Shown here in pieces: positions 7,584 to 15,652 of a stretch of 64,000 bases of DNA; within the stretch, counting starts at the first letter, position 1, and each line of letters opens with the position of its first letter. Below the pieces are notes generated by a model that saw only the letters and a program-made list of their open reading frames with translations, searched no databases and was not told the origin of the DNA. The DNA comes from an uncultured Prevotellaceae bacterium. GTDB taxonomy: Bacteria > Bacteroidota > Bacteroidia > Bacteroidales > Bacteroidaceae. The stretch spans positions 124,001 to 188,000 of the forward strand of contig CASFNA010000022.1 of the NCBI GenBank assembly GCA_949295905.1, written 5' to 3'. The position numbers were made by a program, and so were the translations under genes.

Positions 7584-8537
7584 ATGGCAACAGAAAACGA
7601 CAAGAAGGCCTGCGCGTGCGGGCATGAGCACAAGCATGAGGCGGAGTTACCGAAGATGAGCAAGTATGAAGAGGCCCTGGCAAAGTATAATACCGACATT
7701 GACGACGCGGCCGTGCGCGATGCCGTAAGGAAGCTCATAGCCGAGAAAGTGCACGAGAACGACACGCCGGAGGTAAAGAAATTCCTCTTCGGCAGCATCG
7801 AACTGACATCGCTCAAGACGACGGACAGCGACGAGTCTATCCTTGCATTCACTGAAAGAGTAAACCAGTTTGACTCCACCTACCCCGACCTGCCCCACGT
7901 GGCAACTATCTGCGTGTACCCGTGCTTCGCGCGGACGGTGGCAGAGTCGTTGGAAGTTGACGGCGTAGAAATCGCCTGCGTGTCGGGCAGTTTCCCCTCG
8001 TCGCAGGCTCTCATCGAGGTGAAAATCGCCGAGACGGCGCTCGCCGTGAAGGACGGCGCAACGGAGATTGACATCGTGATGCCCGTGGGCAAGTTCCTGA
8101 GCGGCGACTACGAGGGCGTTTGCGACGACATAGCCGAGCTAAAACAGGCGTGCGGCGAGGCTCCGATGAAGGTGATTTTGGAGACAGGATGCCTCAAGAC
8201 GGCGCAGAACATCAAGAAGGCGTCAATACTGGCGATGTACGCCGGGGCCGACTACATCAAGACCTCTACCGGCAAGCTGGAGCCTGCGGCTACGCCGGAG
8301 GCGGCCTACGTGATGTGCCAGGCCATCAAGGAATACTACGACGAAACGGGCATACAGATAGGTTTTAAGCCCGCTGGCGGCCTTAACTCGGTGATGGACG
8401 CACTTATCTACTACACGATAGTTAAAGAGGTTCTGGGCGAAAAATGGCTCACTAACAAGTGGCTGCGCCTCGGCACCAGCCGTCTGGCTAACATGCTGCT
8501 TAGCGAAATAGTAGGAGAAGAGACGAAATTCTTTTGA
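7584..8537 (+). CDS. deoC: Deoxyribose-phosphate aldolase
   Basis: Splits 2-deoxyribose 5-phosphate into glyceraldehyde 3-phosphate and acetaldehyde, the last step in deoxynucleoside breakdown. At 317 residues it is longer than the 250-residue E. coli enzyme, because of an N-terminal extension starting with a short Cys/His-rich stretch (CACGHEHKHE). The TIM-barrel core carries EIDIVMPVGKF near residue 155 and the Schiff-base lysine motif YIKTSTGK near 222, then GFKPAGG near 258. Downstream lie two perfect hairpins that probably terminate it. Confidence 0.95.
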   Translation: MATENDKKACACGHEHKHEAELPKMSKYEEALAKYNTDIDDAAVRDAVRKLIAEKVHENDTPEVKKFLFGSIELTSLKTTDSDESILAFTERVNQFDSTYPDLPHVATICVYPCFARTVAESLEVDGVEIACVSGSFPSSQALIEVKIAETALAVKDGATEIDIVMPVGKFLSGDYEGVCDDIAELKQACGEAPMKVILETGCLKTAQNIKKASILAMYAGADYIKTSTGKLEPAATPEAAYVMCQAIKEYYDETGIQIGFKPAGGLNSVMDALIYYTIVKEVLGEKWLTNKWLRLGTSRLANMLLSEIVGEETKFF

Positions 8538-8685
8538 GAAAGGATAGGCCCGATAGGGCTGATTGATTAGCCCAATGAGCCTAATCTGCCAAATTAGCCT
8601 GATAGGAAAATGGGGCAAATGAGCCTAATTAGCCTAATACGCCGTGGCGCATCAGGCTCATCGGGCTTATCTACTACAATCTTGA
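8538..8685. repeat. GCCCAATGAGCC-type string repeats
   Basis: Roughly 150 bases of short units such as GCCTGATAGG, GCCCAATGAGCC and TTAGCCTAAT, repeatedly spelling 'gcc/agc + aat/tga'. The same family recurs at 12765-12815, 47370-47490, 57650-57720 and 58960-59030. No gene is seen. Confidence 0.7.
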
Positions 8686-8770
8686 TTAGCGGCCTTTCGC
8701 TTGGCGAAAGGCCGCTAACAACAACGCCAAAGGCCGCATTTCATCGAGTGAAATGCGGCCTTTGGCGTTG
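8686..8770. terminator. Two tandem perfect hairpins between convergent genes
   Basis: First hairpin 8686-8718: 15-bp perfect stem, 3-base loop (TTAGCGGCCTTTCGC and its complement). Second 8722-8770: 22-bp perfect stem, 5-base loop, with core AACGCCAAAGGCCGCATTT. They lie between deoC (+) and the polyprenyl synthase gene (-), so they probably act as a bidirectional terminator. Both carry the GGCCGC core of the dispersed hairpin family. Confidence 0.75.
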
Positions 8771-8797
8771 CTGCCGTCACACATATTAACCCCTGCC

Positions 8798-9778
8798 TCA
8801 CACGCTCCGCTTCACCACGAAGTCGAGGTAGGCCTTCAGGCTGTCGCGCAGGGCGGGGTCGTTGACCTCCTTGCGTATGAACTCGAGCGCCTCGGCGTGC
8901 AGCTCGTCCATGCGGCGCTCGGCGTATTCTATGCCGCCGTGCTGCTTGGTGAAGTCCACGAGGGCGGCTATTTCGTCCTGCGTCACCGTGCCCTCCTTCA
9001 CCTTGCGCGCCAGTGCGAGCATGGCCTCGTCGCCCGTGGAGCGCAGGGCGTAGATTACGGGAAGGGTGAGCTTGCCCTCGGTCATGTCGTTGCCAGTGGG
9101 CTTGCCGATTTCGGGCGAGTCGTAATAGTCGAAGATGTCGTCGCGGATTTGGAAGATGATGCCGAGCGTCTGACCGAAACGCTTGGCCTGCCCTACCCTG
9201 TCCTCCTCCATTCCTGCCGATATTGCGCCGATTGCGCAGCAGGCCTCGAAGAGGGCTGCGGTCTTGCGGCTTATTATTTTATAGTATGTCTCCTCCGATA
9301 TTTCGCTGTCGGCGATGCTCATAAGCTGTAGGATTTCGCCGTCGGAAAGCGTGCGACCGAGCTCGGCCAAGTACCTTACAATCAGCTCGTTGTGCGTTAT
9401 TGAGACGTGCAGCAGGGCCGTCGAGAGGATGTAGTCGCCCACGAGCACGGCCACCTTGTTGTCATACACGGCGTTGACCGACGCCTGTCCGCGGCGCTCG
9501 CGGCTCTCGTCCACCACGTCGTCGTGCACGAGCGACGCCGTATGCAGCAGCTCGAGGCCCACCGAGGCGTGCAGCGTGGCGTCGGTGACGCGGCCGTAGT
9601 TTTTCGCCATGAGCATTATGAGCATGGGCCGCATGCGCTTGCCGGCGCGGTTGCGGATGCGAGCAAAGATTTCCTCCTGAAGCTTGTCCTGATGCGTGAG
9701 CGACGAGTTGAAAAGGCTGATAAACTGGTTCAGCTCGCGCTCTATCGGTTGTTTGATGATGGATAAATAGTCGGTCAT
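8798..9778 (-). CDS. Polyprenyl (octaprenyl-type) diphosphate synthase
   Basis: Trans-prenyltransferase that extends farnesyl diphosphate with isopentenyl units, most likely to make the menaquinone side chain. The 326-residue protein has both aspartate-rich motifs: HDDVVDESRERRG (DDxxD plus the following arginines) and FQIRDDIFDY (second DDxxD). KTAALFEACC between them is also typical. The start at 9778 (MTDYLSIIKQP) was preferred because an upstream in-frame ATG at 9871 would cross the promoter and overlap polA. Its promoter and that of polA are back to back in an 85-base gap. Confidence 0.93.
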   Translation of the reverse strand: MTDYLSIIKQPIERELNQFISLFNSSLTHQDKLQEEIFARIRNRAGKRMRPMLIMLMAKNYGRVTDATLHASVGLELLHTASLVHDDVVDESRERRGQASVNAVYDNKVAVLVGDYILSTALLHVSITHNELIVRYLAELGRTLSDGEILQLMSIADSEISEETYYKIISRKTAALFEACCAIGAISAGMEEDRVGQAKRFGQTLGIIFQIRDDIFDYYDSPEIGKPTGNDMTEGKLTLPVIYALRSTGDEAMLALARKVKEGTVTQDEIAALVDFTKQHGGIEYAERRMDELHAEALEFIRKEVNDPALRDSLKAYLDFVVKRSV

Positions 9779-9794
9779 GCTATTAAATTTGTTA

Positions 9795-9827
9795 CAAAAG
9801 TAATTATTTTCTCCGATTAATGGCAAA
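9795..9827 (-). promoter_or_regulatory. Promoter of the polyprenyl synthase gene
   Basis: On the minus strand TTTG (9824-9827) and TACTTTTG (9795-9802) are 21 bases apart. The divergent polA -7-like element TAACTTTA is at 9835-9842. Confidence 0.7.
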
Positions 9828-9863
9828 AAATCTGTAACTTTACACGTAAAAAACCGACAAAAC

Positions 9864-12629
9864 ATGGACAAGCTTTTCCTTTTGGACGCTTACGCCTTGA
9901 TATACAGGGCGTATTACGCGTTCATCAAGAACCCGAGGATAAACTCGAAGGGCATGAACACGTCGGCCGTGCTGGGCTTCTGCAACACGCTGCACGAGGT
10001 GCTCTCCAAAGAGAAACCGGCGTATCTGGGCGTGGCCTTCGACCCCCACGGCCCCACCTTCCGCAGCGAGGCTTACGCCCAGTATAAGGCGCAAAGGGAG
10101 GAAACGCCCGAGGAAATACGCCGCTCGGTGCCCGTAATAAAAGAGGTGCTGGCGGCCATGCGCATACCAGTGCTCGAGGCCGAGGGCTTCGAGGCCGACG
10201 ACGTAATCGGCACCCTGGCCAAGCAGGCCGACGCTGAGGGCGTCAGGACCTTCATGCTGACGCCCGACAAGGACTACGGCCAGCTGGTGGGCGGAGGCGT
10301 GGTGATGTACCGCCCGCGCCACGGCGGGGGCTACGAGACGCTCGACGCCGACGGCGTATGCCAGAAGTACGGCATCAGCTCAACGTCGCAGGTCATCGAC
10401 CTGCTCGGCCTGATGGGCGACGCGGCTGACAACATACCGGGCTGCCCGGGCGTGGGCGAGAAGACGGCCGTCAAGCTGCTGCAGCAGTTCGGGTCGGTTG
10501 ACGCACTGCTGGAGCGCACCGCCGAACTGAAGGGCGCGCTCAAGAAGAAGGTCGAGGAGAACGCCGAGCAGATACGCTTCTCGAAGTTCTTGGCCACCAT
10601 CCGCACCGACGTGCCCGTCAAGCTCGACTTGGACGCGCTGCGGGTGACCGAGCCCGACACCGACGCCCTGCGCAAAATATTCACCGAACTGGAGTTTAAG
10701 ACGCTCTTGGACAAGTTTCTTAACAGAAGTGAAAACAATAAAATAAACGCTAATCAGCAACTCGATTTATTTGCGGAAATCCCGACCGACGGGCAGGTTG
10801 ACGGCGAAAAATCGATTCTGAAGACGTTAACTGACACACCACACACGTATAAACTCATTGAAACAGAGGATGATATGCTCGCGCTTCGTGACTTTTTCAT
10901 GACAAAAAGTTTTTTAAGTCTGGACACGGAGACGACTTCGACCGACGCAATCGACGCCGAATTAGTGGGTTTGAGCTTCTCTATCGAGGAAAACGAGGCT
11001 TACTACGTACCAGTTCCCACCGAACGTAAAGAAGCCGAAAAGATTGTTAATATTTTCAAACCGATATACGAATGTGCCGGAATCCTCAAAATCGGACAGA
11101 ACATAAAGTACGACCTCGAGGTGCTGGCCGCCTACGGCGTAGAGCTTAAGGGCGAGATGTTCGACACGATGATAGCCCACTACCTGCTGCAACCCGAGTT
11201 GCGCCACAACATGGACTACATGGCCGAAGCGTATCTCGGCTACAAGACCATACACATAGACGAGCTAATCGGGCCCAAGGGGAAAGGCCAGCGGTCGATG
11301 CGCGACCTGCCGCCCGGGGAGGTGTATGAGTACGCCGCCGAGGATGCCGACGTAACGCTGAAGCTGAAAAACATACTCGAGCCGCGCTTGAAGGAGGCCG
11401 GCGTGTGGCAGCTCTTCACCGAAGTGGAGATGCCCCTGGTGCGCGTGCTGGCCGCGATGGAGATGAACGGCGTGCGTCTCGACACGGCATCGCTCAAGGA
11501 AACGTCGCAGATACTGACGCAACGCATGACCGACATCGAGCAGGAAATATACCGGCTGGCAGGCGAGGAGTTCAACATAGCATCGCCGAAGCAGGTGGGC
11601 GAAATCTTGTTCGGCAAGATGAAAATCGTGGAGAAGCCGAAAAAGACCAAGACGGGGCAGTATGTAACGTCGGAAGAGGTGCTGCAACAGCTGCGCGGAA
11701 AGAACGAAATAGTGGGCAAAATACTGGAACACAGGGGATTGAAGAAACTTTTAGGCACCTACGTTGACGCCCTGCCGAAGCTCGTAAACCCGAGGACGGG
11801 GCACATACACACGTCGTTCAACCAGACCGTCACGGCCACGGGGCGCCTCTCGTCGTCAGACCCCAACCTGCAAAACATACCCGTGCGCGGCGAGGACGGC
11901 AAGGAGATACGCAAGGCTTTCGTGCCAGAGGAGGGCTGCCTGTTCTTCTCGGCCGACTACTCTCAAATAGAGCTGCGCGTCATGGCTCACCTGAGCGGCG
12001 ACGAGAACATGCAGGAAGCCTTCCGCGAGGGCTACGACATACACGCCGCCACGGCAGCGAAAATATACCACGAGACGATGGACAGCGTGACGCGCGACCA
12101 GCGCACCAAGGCCAAGCGGGCCAACTTCGGCATAATATACGGCATCACCGTGTTCGGCCTGGCCGAGCGCCTGGACATCAGCCGCAAGGAGGCGACGGAG
12201 CTGATTGACGGCTACTTCGCCACCTTCCCCCACGTGGCCGACTACATGGAGCAGGCCAAGCAGACGGCAAGGGAGAAAGGCTACGCCGAGACCCTGCTCC
12301 ACCGCCGCCGCTACCTGCCCGACATCACGTCGCACAACGCCACCGTGCGCGGATTCGCCGAGCGCAACGCCATCAACGCACCAATACAGGGCACCGCCGC
12401 CGACATAATAAAAATAGCCATGGTGCGCATCTACGACCGCTTCCGCCGCGAAGGCCTGCGCTCGAAGATGCTCCTTCAGGTGCACGACGAATTGAACTTC
12501 AGCGTCGTCCCCGACGAGAAGGAGCGCGTAGAGCGCATAGTGCTCGAAGAGATGCAGGGCGCATATCCGCTCAACGTTCCCCTCGTGGCCGACTGCGGAT
12601 GGGGTGCTAACTGGCTGGAGGCACACTGA
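9864..12629 (+). CDS. polA: DNA polymerase I
   Basis: Fills gaps and removes RNA primers during lagging-strand synthesis and excision repair. The 921-residue protein has all three domains. The 5'-3' exonuclease (1 to about 290) has LDAYALIYRAYYA, GFEADDVIGTL and MLTPDKDYGQLV. The 3'-5' proofreading domain (about 325-520) keeps its catalytic residues in LDTETTS, GQNIKYDLE and YAAEDADVT, unlike several relatives in which it has decayed. The polymerase domain has motif A DYSQIELR (D698), motif B KAKRANFGIIYG and motif C QVHDELNF. The start fits the short divergent promoter region. Confidence 0.97.
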   Translation: MDKLFLLDAYALIYRAYYAFIKNPRINSKGMNTSAVLGFCNTLHEVLSKEKPAYLGVAFDPHGPTFRSEAYAQYKAQREETPEEIRRSVPVIKEVLAAMRIPVLEAEGFEADDVIGTLAKQADAEGVRTFMLTPDKDYGQLVGGGVVMYRPRHGGGYETLDADGVCQKYGISSTSQVIDLLGLMGDAADNIPGCPGVGEKTAVKLLQQFGSVDALLERTAELKGALKKKVEENAEQIRFSKFLATIRTDVPVKLDLDALRVTEPDTDALRKIFTELEFKTLLDKFLNRSENNKINANQQLDLFAEIPTDGQVDGEKSILKTLTDTPHTYKLIETEDDMLALRDFFMTKSFLSLDTETTSTDAIDAELVGLSFSIEENEAYYVPVPTERKEAEKIVNIFKPIYECAGILKIGQNIKYDLEVLAAYGVELKGEMFDTMIAHYLLQPELRHNMDYMAEAYLGYKTIHIDELIGPKGKGQRSMRDLPPGEVYEYAAEDADVTLKLKNILEPRLKEAGVWQLFTEVEMPLVRVLAAMEMNGVRLDTASLKETSQILTQRMTDIEQEIYRLAGEEFNIASPKQVGEILFGKMKIVEKPKKTKTGQYVTSEEVLQQLRGKNEIVGKILEHRGLKKLLGTYVDALPKLVNPRTGHIHTSFNQTVTATGRLSSSDPNLQNIPVRGEDGKEIRKAFVPEEGCLFFSADYSQIELRVMAHLSGDENMQEAFREGYDIHAATAAKIYHETMDSVTRDQRTKAKRANFGIIYGITVFGLAERLDISRKEATELIDGYFATFPHVADYMEQAKQTAREKGYAETLLHRRRYLPDITSHNATVRGFAERNAINAPIQGTAADIIKIAMVRIYDRFRREGLRSKMLLQVHDELNFSVVPDEKERVERIVLEEMQGAYPLNVPLVADCGWGANWLEAH

Positions 12630-13064
12630 TTTCAAATGAAAAATGAATAATGAATAATGAAAAATCCAGTGCCATTTAAATGAAAAATGAACAATGAAAA
12701 ATGAACAATCCAGTGCCATTTAAATGAAAAATGAATAACGAAAAGTGAATAATCCATTACTATTTTCCCATTAGGCTAATTCGGCTCATCCGGCACATTC
12801 GGCTCATCTGCCCAGCCTCCCCTACCATATAATCATGCCGAAGGCCGCATACCGCACCGCGATATGCGGCCTTCGGCGTTATTAAAAACCATCTTTCGCA
12901 AGCCCAAAGACCGCCTCCTGCAACCATCTGAATAACAAACCATTACATCGCCCATGCCCACCGCCAAAAAGAGTATTGGATTATTCACTTTTCATTATTC
13001 ATTTTTCATTTAAAGAGCAACGGATTTTTCATTGTTCATTATTCATTTTTCATTTAATAAATTG
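12630..13064. repeat. Repeat-filled gap after polA
   Basis: About 435 bases without a gene. 12640-12755 and 12980-13060 are AATGAATAATGAA strings in opposite orientations, the first containing a twice-repeated ATCCAGTGCCATTTAAATG unit. 12765-12815 is the GCTCATCCGGC string family. 12837-12877 is a 15-bp-stem hairpin (GCCGAAGGCCGCATA and its complement) that may terminate polA. Confidence 0.75.
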
Positions 13065-13072
13065 TATCTTTG
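13065..13072 (+). promoter_or_regulatory. -7 element of the AAA-ATPase gene
   Basis: TATCTTTG, 22 bases before the chosen ATG at 13094. It rules out the earlier in-frame TTG at 13070, which lies inside the element. Confidence 0.65.
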
Positions 13073-13093
13073 CAAAAGACAAACACGACGGAC

Positions 13094-14647
13094 ATGAAAC
13101 AATACCCAATAGGCATACAGAACTTTGAGAGCCTGATAAAGGACGGCTACTACTACGTTGACAAGACGCGGCTAGTGTACAAACTCATCACAGAGGGCAG
13201 GTATTACTTCCTAAGCCGCCCGCGCCGCTTCGGCAAGAGCCTGCTAATCAGCACCATACAGGCGTTCTTCGAGGGCAAGCGCGAGCTGTTCGAGGGGCTT
13301 GCCATCGACCGGCTGGCCGATGACTGGACGCCCCACCCCATACTGCACATCGACCTCAACACGCAGAAGTACGACCGCCCGGAAAGCCTGGAGAACCTGC
13401 TCAACGGACAGCTTGCCGAATGGGAAAAGCTGTACGGCAGCAACCCGGCAGAAATAGGGCTTGCCATGCGCTTCGACGGCATCATCAAGCGCGCCCACGA
13501 AAAGACCGGACAGAGGGTCGTGATACTCGTTGACGAGTACGACAAGCCCATGCTGCAGGCCATCGGCAACGAGGAGCTGCAACACGCCTACCGCGAGACG
13601 CTGAAACCGTTTTACGGCGCACTGAAGAGCCGCGACGGCGACATACGCTTCGCGATGCTCACGGGCGTGACGAAGTTCGGCAAGGTAAGCGTCTTCAGCG
13701 ACTTGAACAACCTCAACGACATATCAATGTGGGACAGGTTTTACGACATCTGCGGCATAAGCGAAAGCGAGCTTGAAGCCCAGTTCAAGGACGACATCGA
13801 GGCGCTGGCCGAGGCCAACGGCATGGACTACGCAGACTGCCTGAAAGAGCTTGCACGCATGTACGACGGCTACCACTTCGAGGAAAACGCCCCGGGAGTG
13901 TACAACCCGTTCAGCCTGCTAAACACGTTCGCAAAAAAGAAGTTCGGTTTCTACTGGTTCGAGACGGGCACGCCGACCTACCTCGTAAAGCTGCTCCAGA
14001 TGCACAACTACGACCTCGAACAGATGTCGCACGACGTAACGTCGGAAGATGTGCTCAACAGCATCGACGCGGCGTCAACCGACCCCATACCCGTAATTTA
14101 CCAGAGCGGCTACCTCACCATAAAGGACTACGACCGCGAGTTCATGTTTTACACCCTCGGGTTCCCCAACTACGAGGTGGAGCGCGGCTTCATCAGCTAT
14201 CTCATGCCGTTCTACACGAACGTGAAACAGGGCCAGACGGCATTCGAAATCAAGCGGTTCACGATGGACGTGGAGCGCGGCGACTACGACAGTTTCCTCT
14301 CGCGCCTGCGCACTTTCTACGCCGACATACCCTACGAGATGCAGCGCGACCTCGAGGTGCATTACCAGAACGTGCTCTTCATCGTATTCCGCCTCATGGG
14401 CTTCCACGTAAACGTGGAGTACCACACCGCAAACGGCCGCGTAGACCTCGTGCTGAAGACCAAGGAATACATCTACGTAATGGAGTTCAAGCTCGACGGA
14501 ACGGCCGAGGAAGCAATCCGCCAAATCGACGAGAAAGGCTACGCCGCCCCCTTCAAAGCCGACGGCCGCAAGGTCATCAAATTAGGAATAAACTTCAGCC
14601 GGGAGACGAAGACCATAGAAAAGTGGCTCGCCGAAGAGGAGAACTGA
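13094..14647 (+). CDS. AAA-ATPase-like protein with C-terminal PD-(D/E)XK nuclease domain
   Basis: A 517-residue protein of a family abundant and often multi-copy in Bacteroidales. The N-terminal ATPase part has a P-loop variant in SRPRRFGKSLLIST near residue 35 and a Walker B-like VVILVDEYDKPM near 145. The C-terminal 100 residues carry a nuclease-like core, NGRVDLVLKTKEYIYVMEFK (D, ExK pattern). The biological role of the family is not established; proposals include mobile or defence functions. The ATG at 13094 was chosen because it follows the -7 element. GC content matches its neighbours, so there is no clear sign of recent transfer. Confidence 0.85.
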   Translation: MKQYPIGIQNFESLIKDGYYYVDKTRLVYKLITEGRYYFLSRPRRFGKSLLISTIQAFFEGKRELFEGLAIDRLADDWTPHPILHIDLNTQKYDRPESLENLLNGQLAEWEKLYGSNPAEIGLAMRFDGIIKRAHEKTGQRVVILVDEYDKPMLQAIGNEELQHAYRETLKPFYGALKSRDGDIRFAMLTGVTKFGKVSVFSDLNNLNDISMWDRFYDICGISESELEAQFKDDIEALAEANGMDYADCLKELARMYDGYHFEENAPGVYNPFSLLNTFAKKKFGFYWFETGTPTYLVKLLQMHNYDLEQMSHDVTSEDVLNSIDAASTDPIPVIYQSGYLTIKDYDREFMFYTLGFPNYEVERGFISYLMPFYTNVKQGQTAFEIKRFTMDVERGDYDSFLSRLRTFYADIPYEMQRDLEVHYQNVLFIVFRLMGFHVNVEYHTANGRVDLVLKTKEYIYVMEFKLDGTAEEAIRQIDEKGYAAPFKADGRKVIKLGINFSRETKTIEKWLAEEEN

Positions 14648-14666
14648 AAACGAGCATAACGCAATT

Positions 14667-14739
14667 GGCGGCATTTTGCATTGCAAGATGCCGCCTCTGA
14701 AACGGCAACAAGCCGTCTTTCGCAATGTGAAAGACGGCT
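14667..14739. terminator. Two hairpins of the AAAGGCCGC family between convergent genes
   Basis: GGCGGCAT...ATGCCGCC (14667-14695) and AGCCGTCTTT...AAAGACGGCT (14711-14739). They lie between the AAA-ATPase gene (+) and the secreted-protein gene (-), so they could end both. Confidence 0.6.
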
Positions 14740-14774
14740 CGTTGCATTTTATTGATTATCAGTTTGTTACAACG

Positions 14775-15284
14775 TCACTGCCCTACCATGATTTCAGTAT
14801 TGGCAATAACCGTCGCCGTGGCATTGTGTCCTTCGGTCAAAACAGCCTTGGTGCCGGGAATGAAGATGCACGGCCATATGAACAAGCCCGTGATTACGGC
14901 CAGCGGTGTACGGTTCTTTCCAACCACACGCACAGTTCCGTCCAACGCGACTTTCGTACCATCGGCAAGCGTAAGACTTTTCAAATCGACAGAAAGCCTG
15001 CCTTTCGTGCCAGCCAATGACGACTTCTTAGCCTCGGTGACAATGCCGTCGGCGACCGTACCGGCAGGTATCAGCACTTTTCCGTCTGACTTCACGTCGG
15101 CTACGACATTGAACTTCACGTTGTCACCGATTTCAACATCTCTTGCATAGACCGTTTTCACAGCCTGCAACTCAACAACCGTACCAGCCTTGATAACGGC
15201 CTTTTCCTCTTGAGCGGACAAACACATTGGTGATAAAACCAGACCGAAGAACAACGCAAGCTTCAGAAAATGTTTTTTCATCAT
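14775..15284 (-). CDS. Small secreted protein of unknown function
   Basis: I do not recognise the family with certainty. The 169-residue product begins with a clear signal peptide (KKHFLKLALFFGLVL, cleavage probably after CLSA in SPMCLSAQEE). The mature part is rich in short beta-type segments with repeated glycine turns (IKAGTVVEL, IPAGTVADGIV, LADGTKVAL). It ends with a hydrophobic hairpin (VITGLFIWPCIFIPGTKAVL) followed by EGHNATATV. This layout resembles Bacteroidales hypothetical envelope proteins. Two adjacent methionine codons (15279-15284) give the start. An excellent promoter about 260 bases upstream would make a leader containing the rod-like RNA structure described next. Confidence 0.7.
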   Translation of the reverse strand: MMKKHFLKLALFFGLVLSPMCLSAQEEKAVIKAGTVVELQAVKTVYARDVEIGDNVKFNVVADVKSDGKVLIPAGTVADGIVTEAKKSSLAGTKGRLSVDLKSLTLADGTKVALDGTVRVVGKNRTPLAVITGLFIWPCIFIPGTKAVLTEGHNATATVIANTEIMVGQ

Positions 15285-15330
15285 ATCAGAATTTGCGGTG
15301 CCGCAATCCCAAAGCACCATTTAATACGTT

Positions 15331-15536
15331 GAAGCGTGGAACTGCAATGCCAGCGTCTTTGAATTGAAGGTCCTGAGAAAACCCTTAGCACGAAGATGGT
15401 GACAGCAGCCCACGCCAAGCGTGAGAACCATCATGCCAATCTCTTGTGCTAAGTGAAAGTTTCTCAGGTTTTCAATTCACAAGACAAGCATAACGCTTCT
15501 TAATTCCTCAAAAACATGCGGCGCACGCAGTGCGTC
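15331..15536 (-). ncRNA. Candidate structured RNA: rod-like hairpin with its own promoter
   Basis: Read leftward, the transcript from the promoter at 15543-15574 would fold into a long interrupted rod. Paired blocks from outside inward are GAAGCGT/ACGCTTC, GTCTT/AAGAC, GAATTGAA/TTCAATTC, CCTGAGAAA/TTTCTCAGG, TTAGCAC/GTGCTAA, GATGGT/ACCATC and a terminal CACGC-TTG-GCGTG. There is an asymmetric internal bubble near the middle. The length (about 170-200 nt) and the rod-plus-bubble shape recall 6S RNA. It could equally be the leader of the downstream secreted-protein gene, or a palindromic mobile element. I see no strong U-run terminator. Confidence 0.5.
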
Positions 15537-15542
15537 ACGCTG

Positions 15543-15574
15543 CAAATATACGGATTATCGGATAATAATACAAA
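15543..15574 (-). promoter_or_regulatory. Promoter of the structured RNA / secreted-protein gene
   Basis: On the minus strand TTTG (15571-15574) and TATATTTG (15543-15550) are exactly 20 bases apart. Start expected near 15536. Confidence 0.75.
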
Positions 15575-15595
15575 CAAAGCATAGACAAAAACAAT

Positions 15596-15626
15596 TTTGC
15601 ATGTTCGGAAATAATATCTATATTTG
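15596..15626 (+). promoter_or_regulatory. Promoter of the AlbA_2/Schlafen-type gene
   Basis: TTTG (15596-15599) and TATATTTG (15619-15626) are 19 bases apart; the ATG follows at 15653. Confidence 0.75.
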
Positions 15627-15652
15627 CATTACCATAATAAACACTGACTCAC

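Larger units (their letters stand above)
15285..15652. other. Divergent intergenic region with two promoters and a structured RNA candidate
   Basis: This 368-base gap contains a rod-like inverted repeat (15331-15499), a leftward promoter (15543-15574) and a rightward promoter (15596-15626). No protein-coding frame is supported. Confidence 0.7.

Noticed and set aside
15361..15420. TPP riboswitch suggested by CTGAGA and ACCCTT on the plus strand
   Set aside because: The remaining core (the CTGAT and GCG-GGGA blocks) is missing, and the bases fit better as arms of the rod-like structure on the minus strand.
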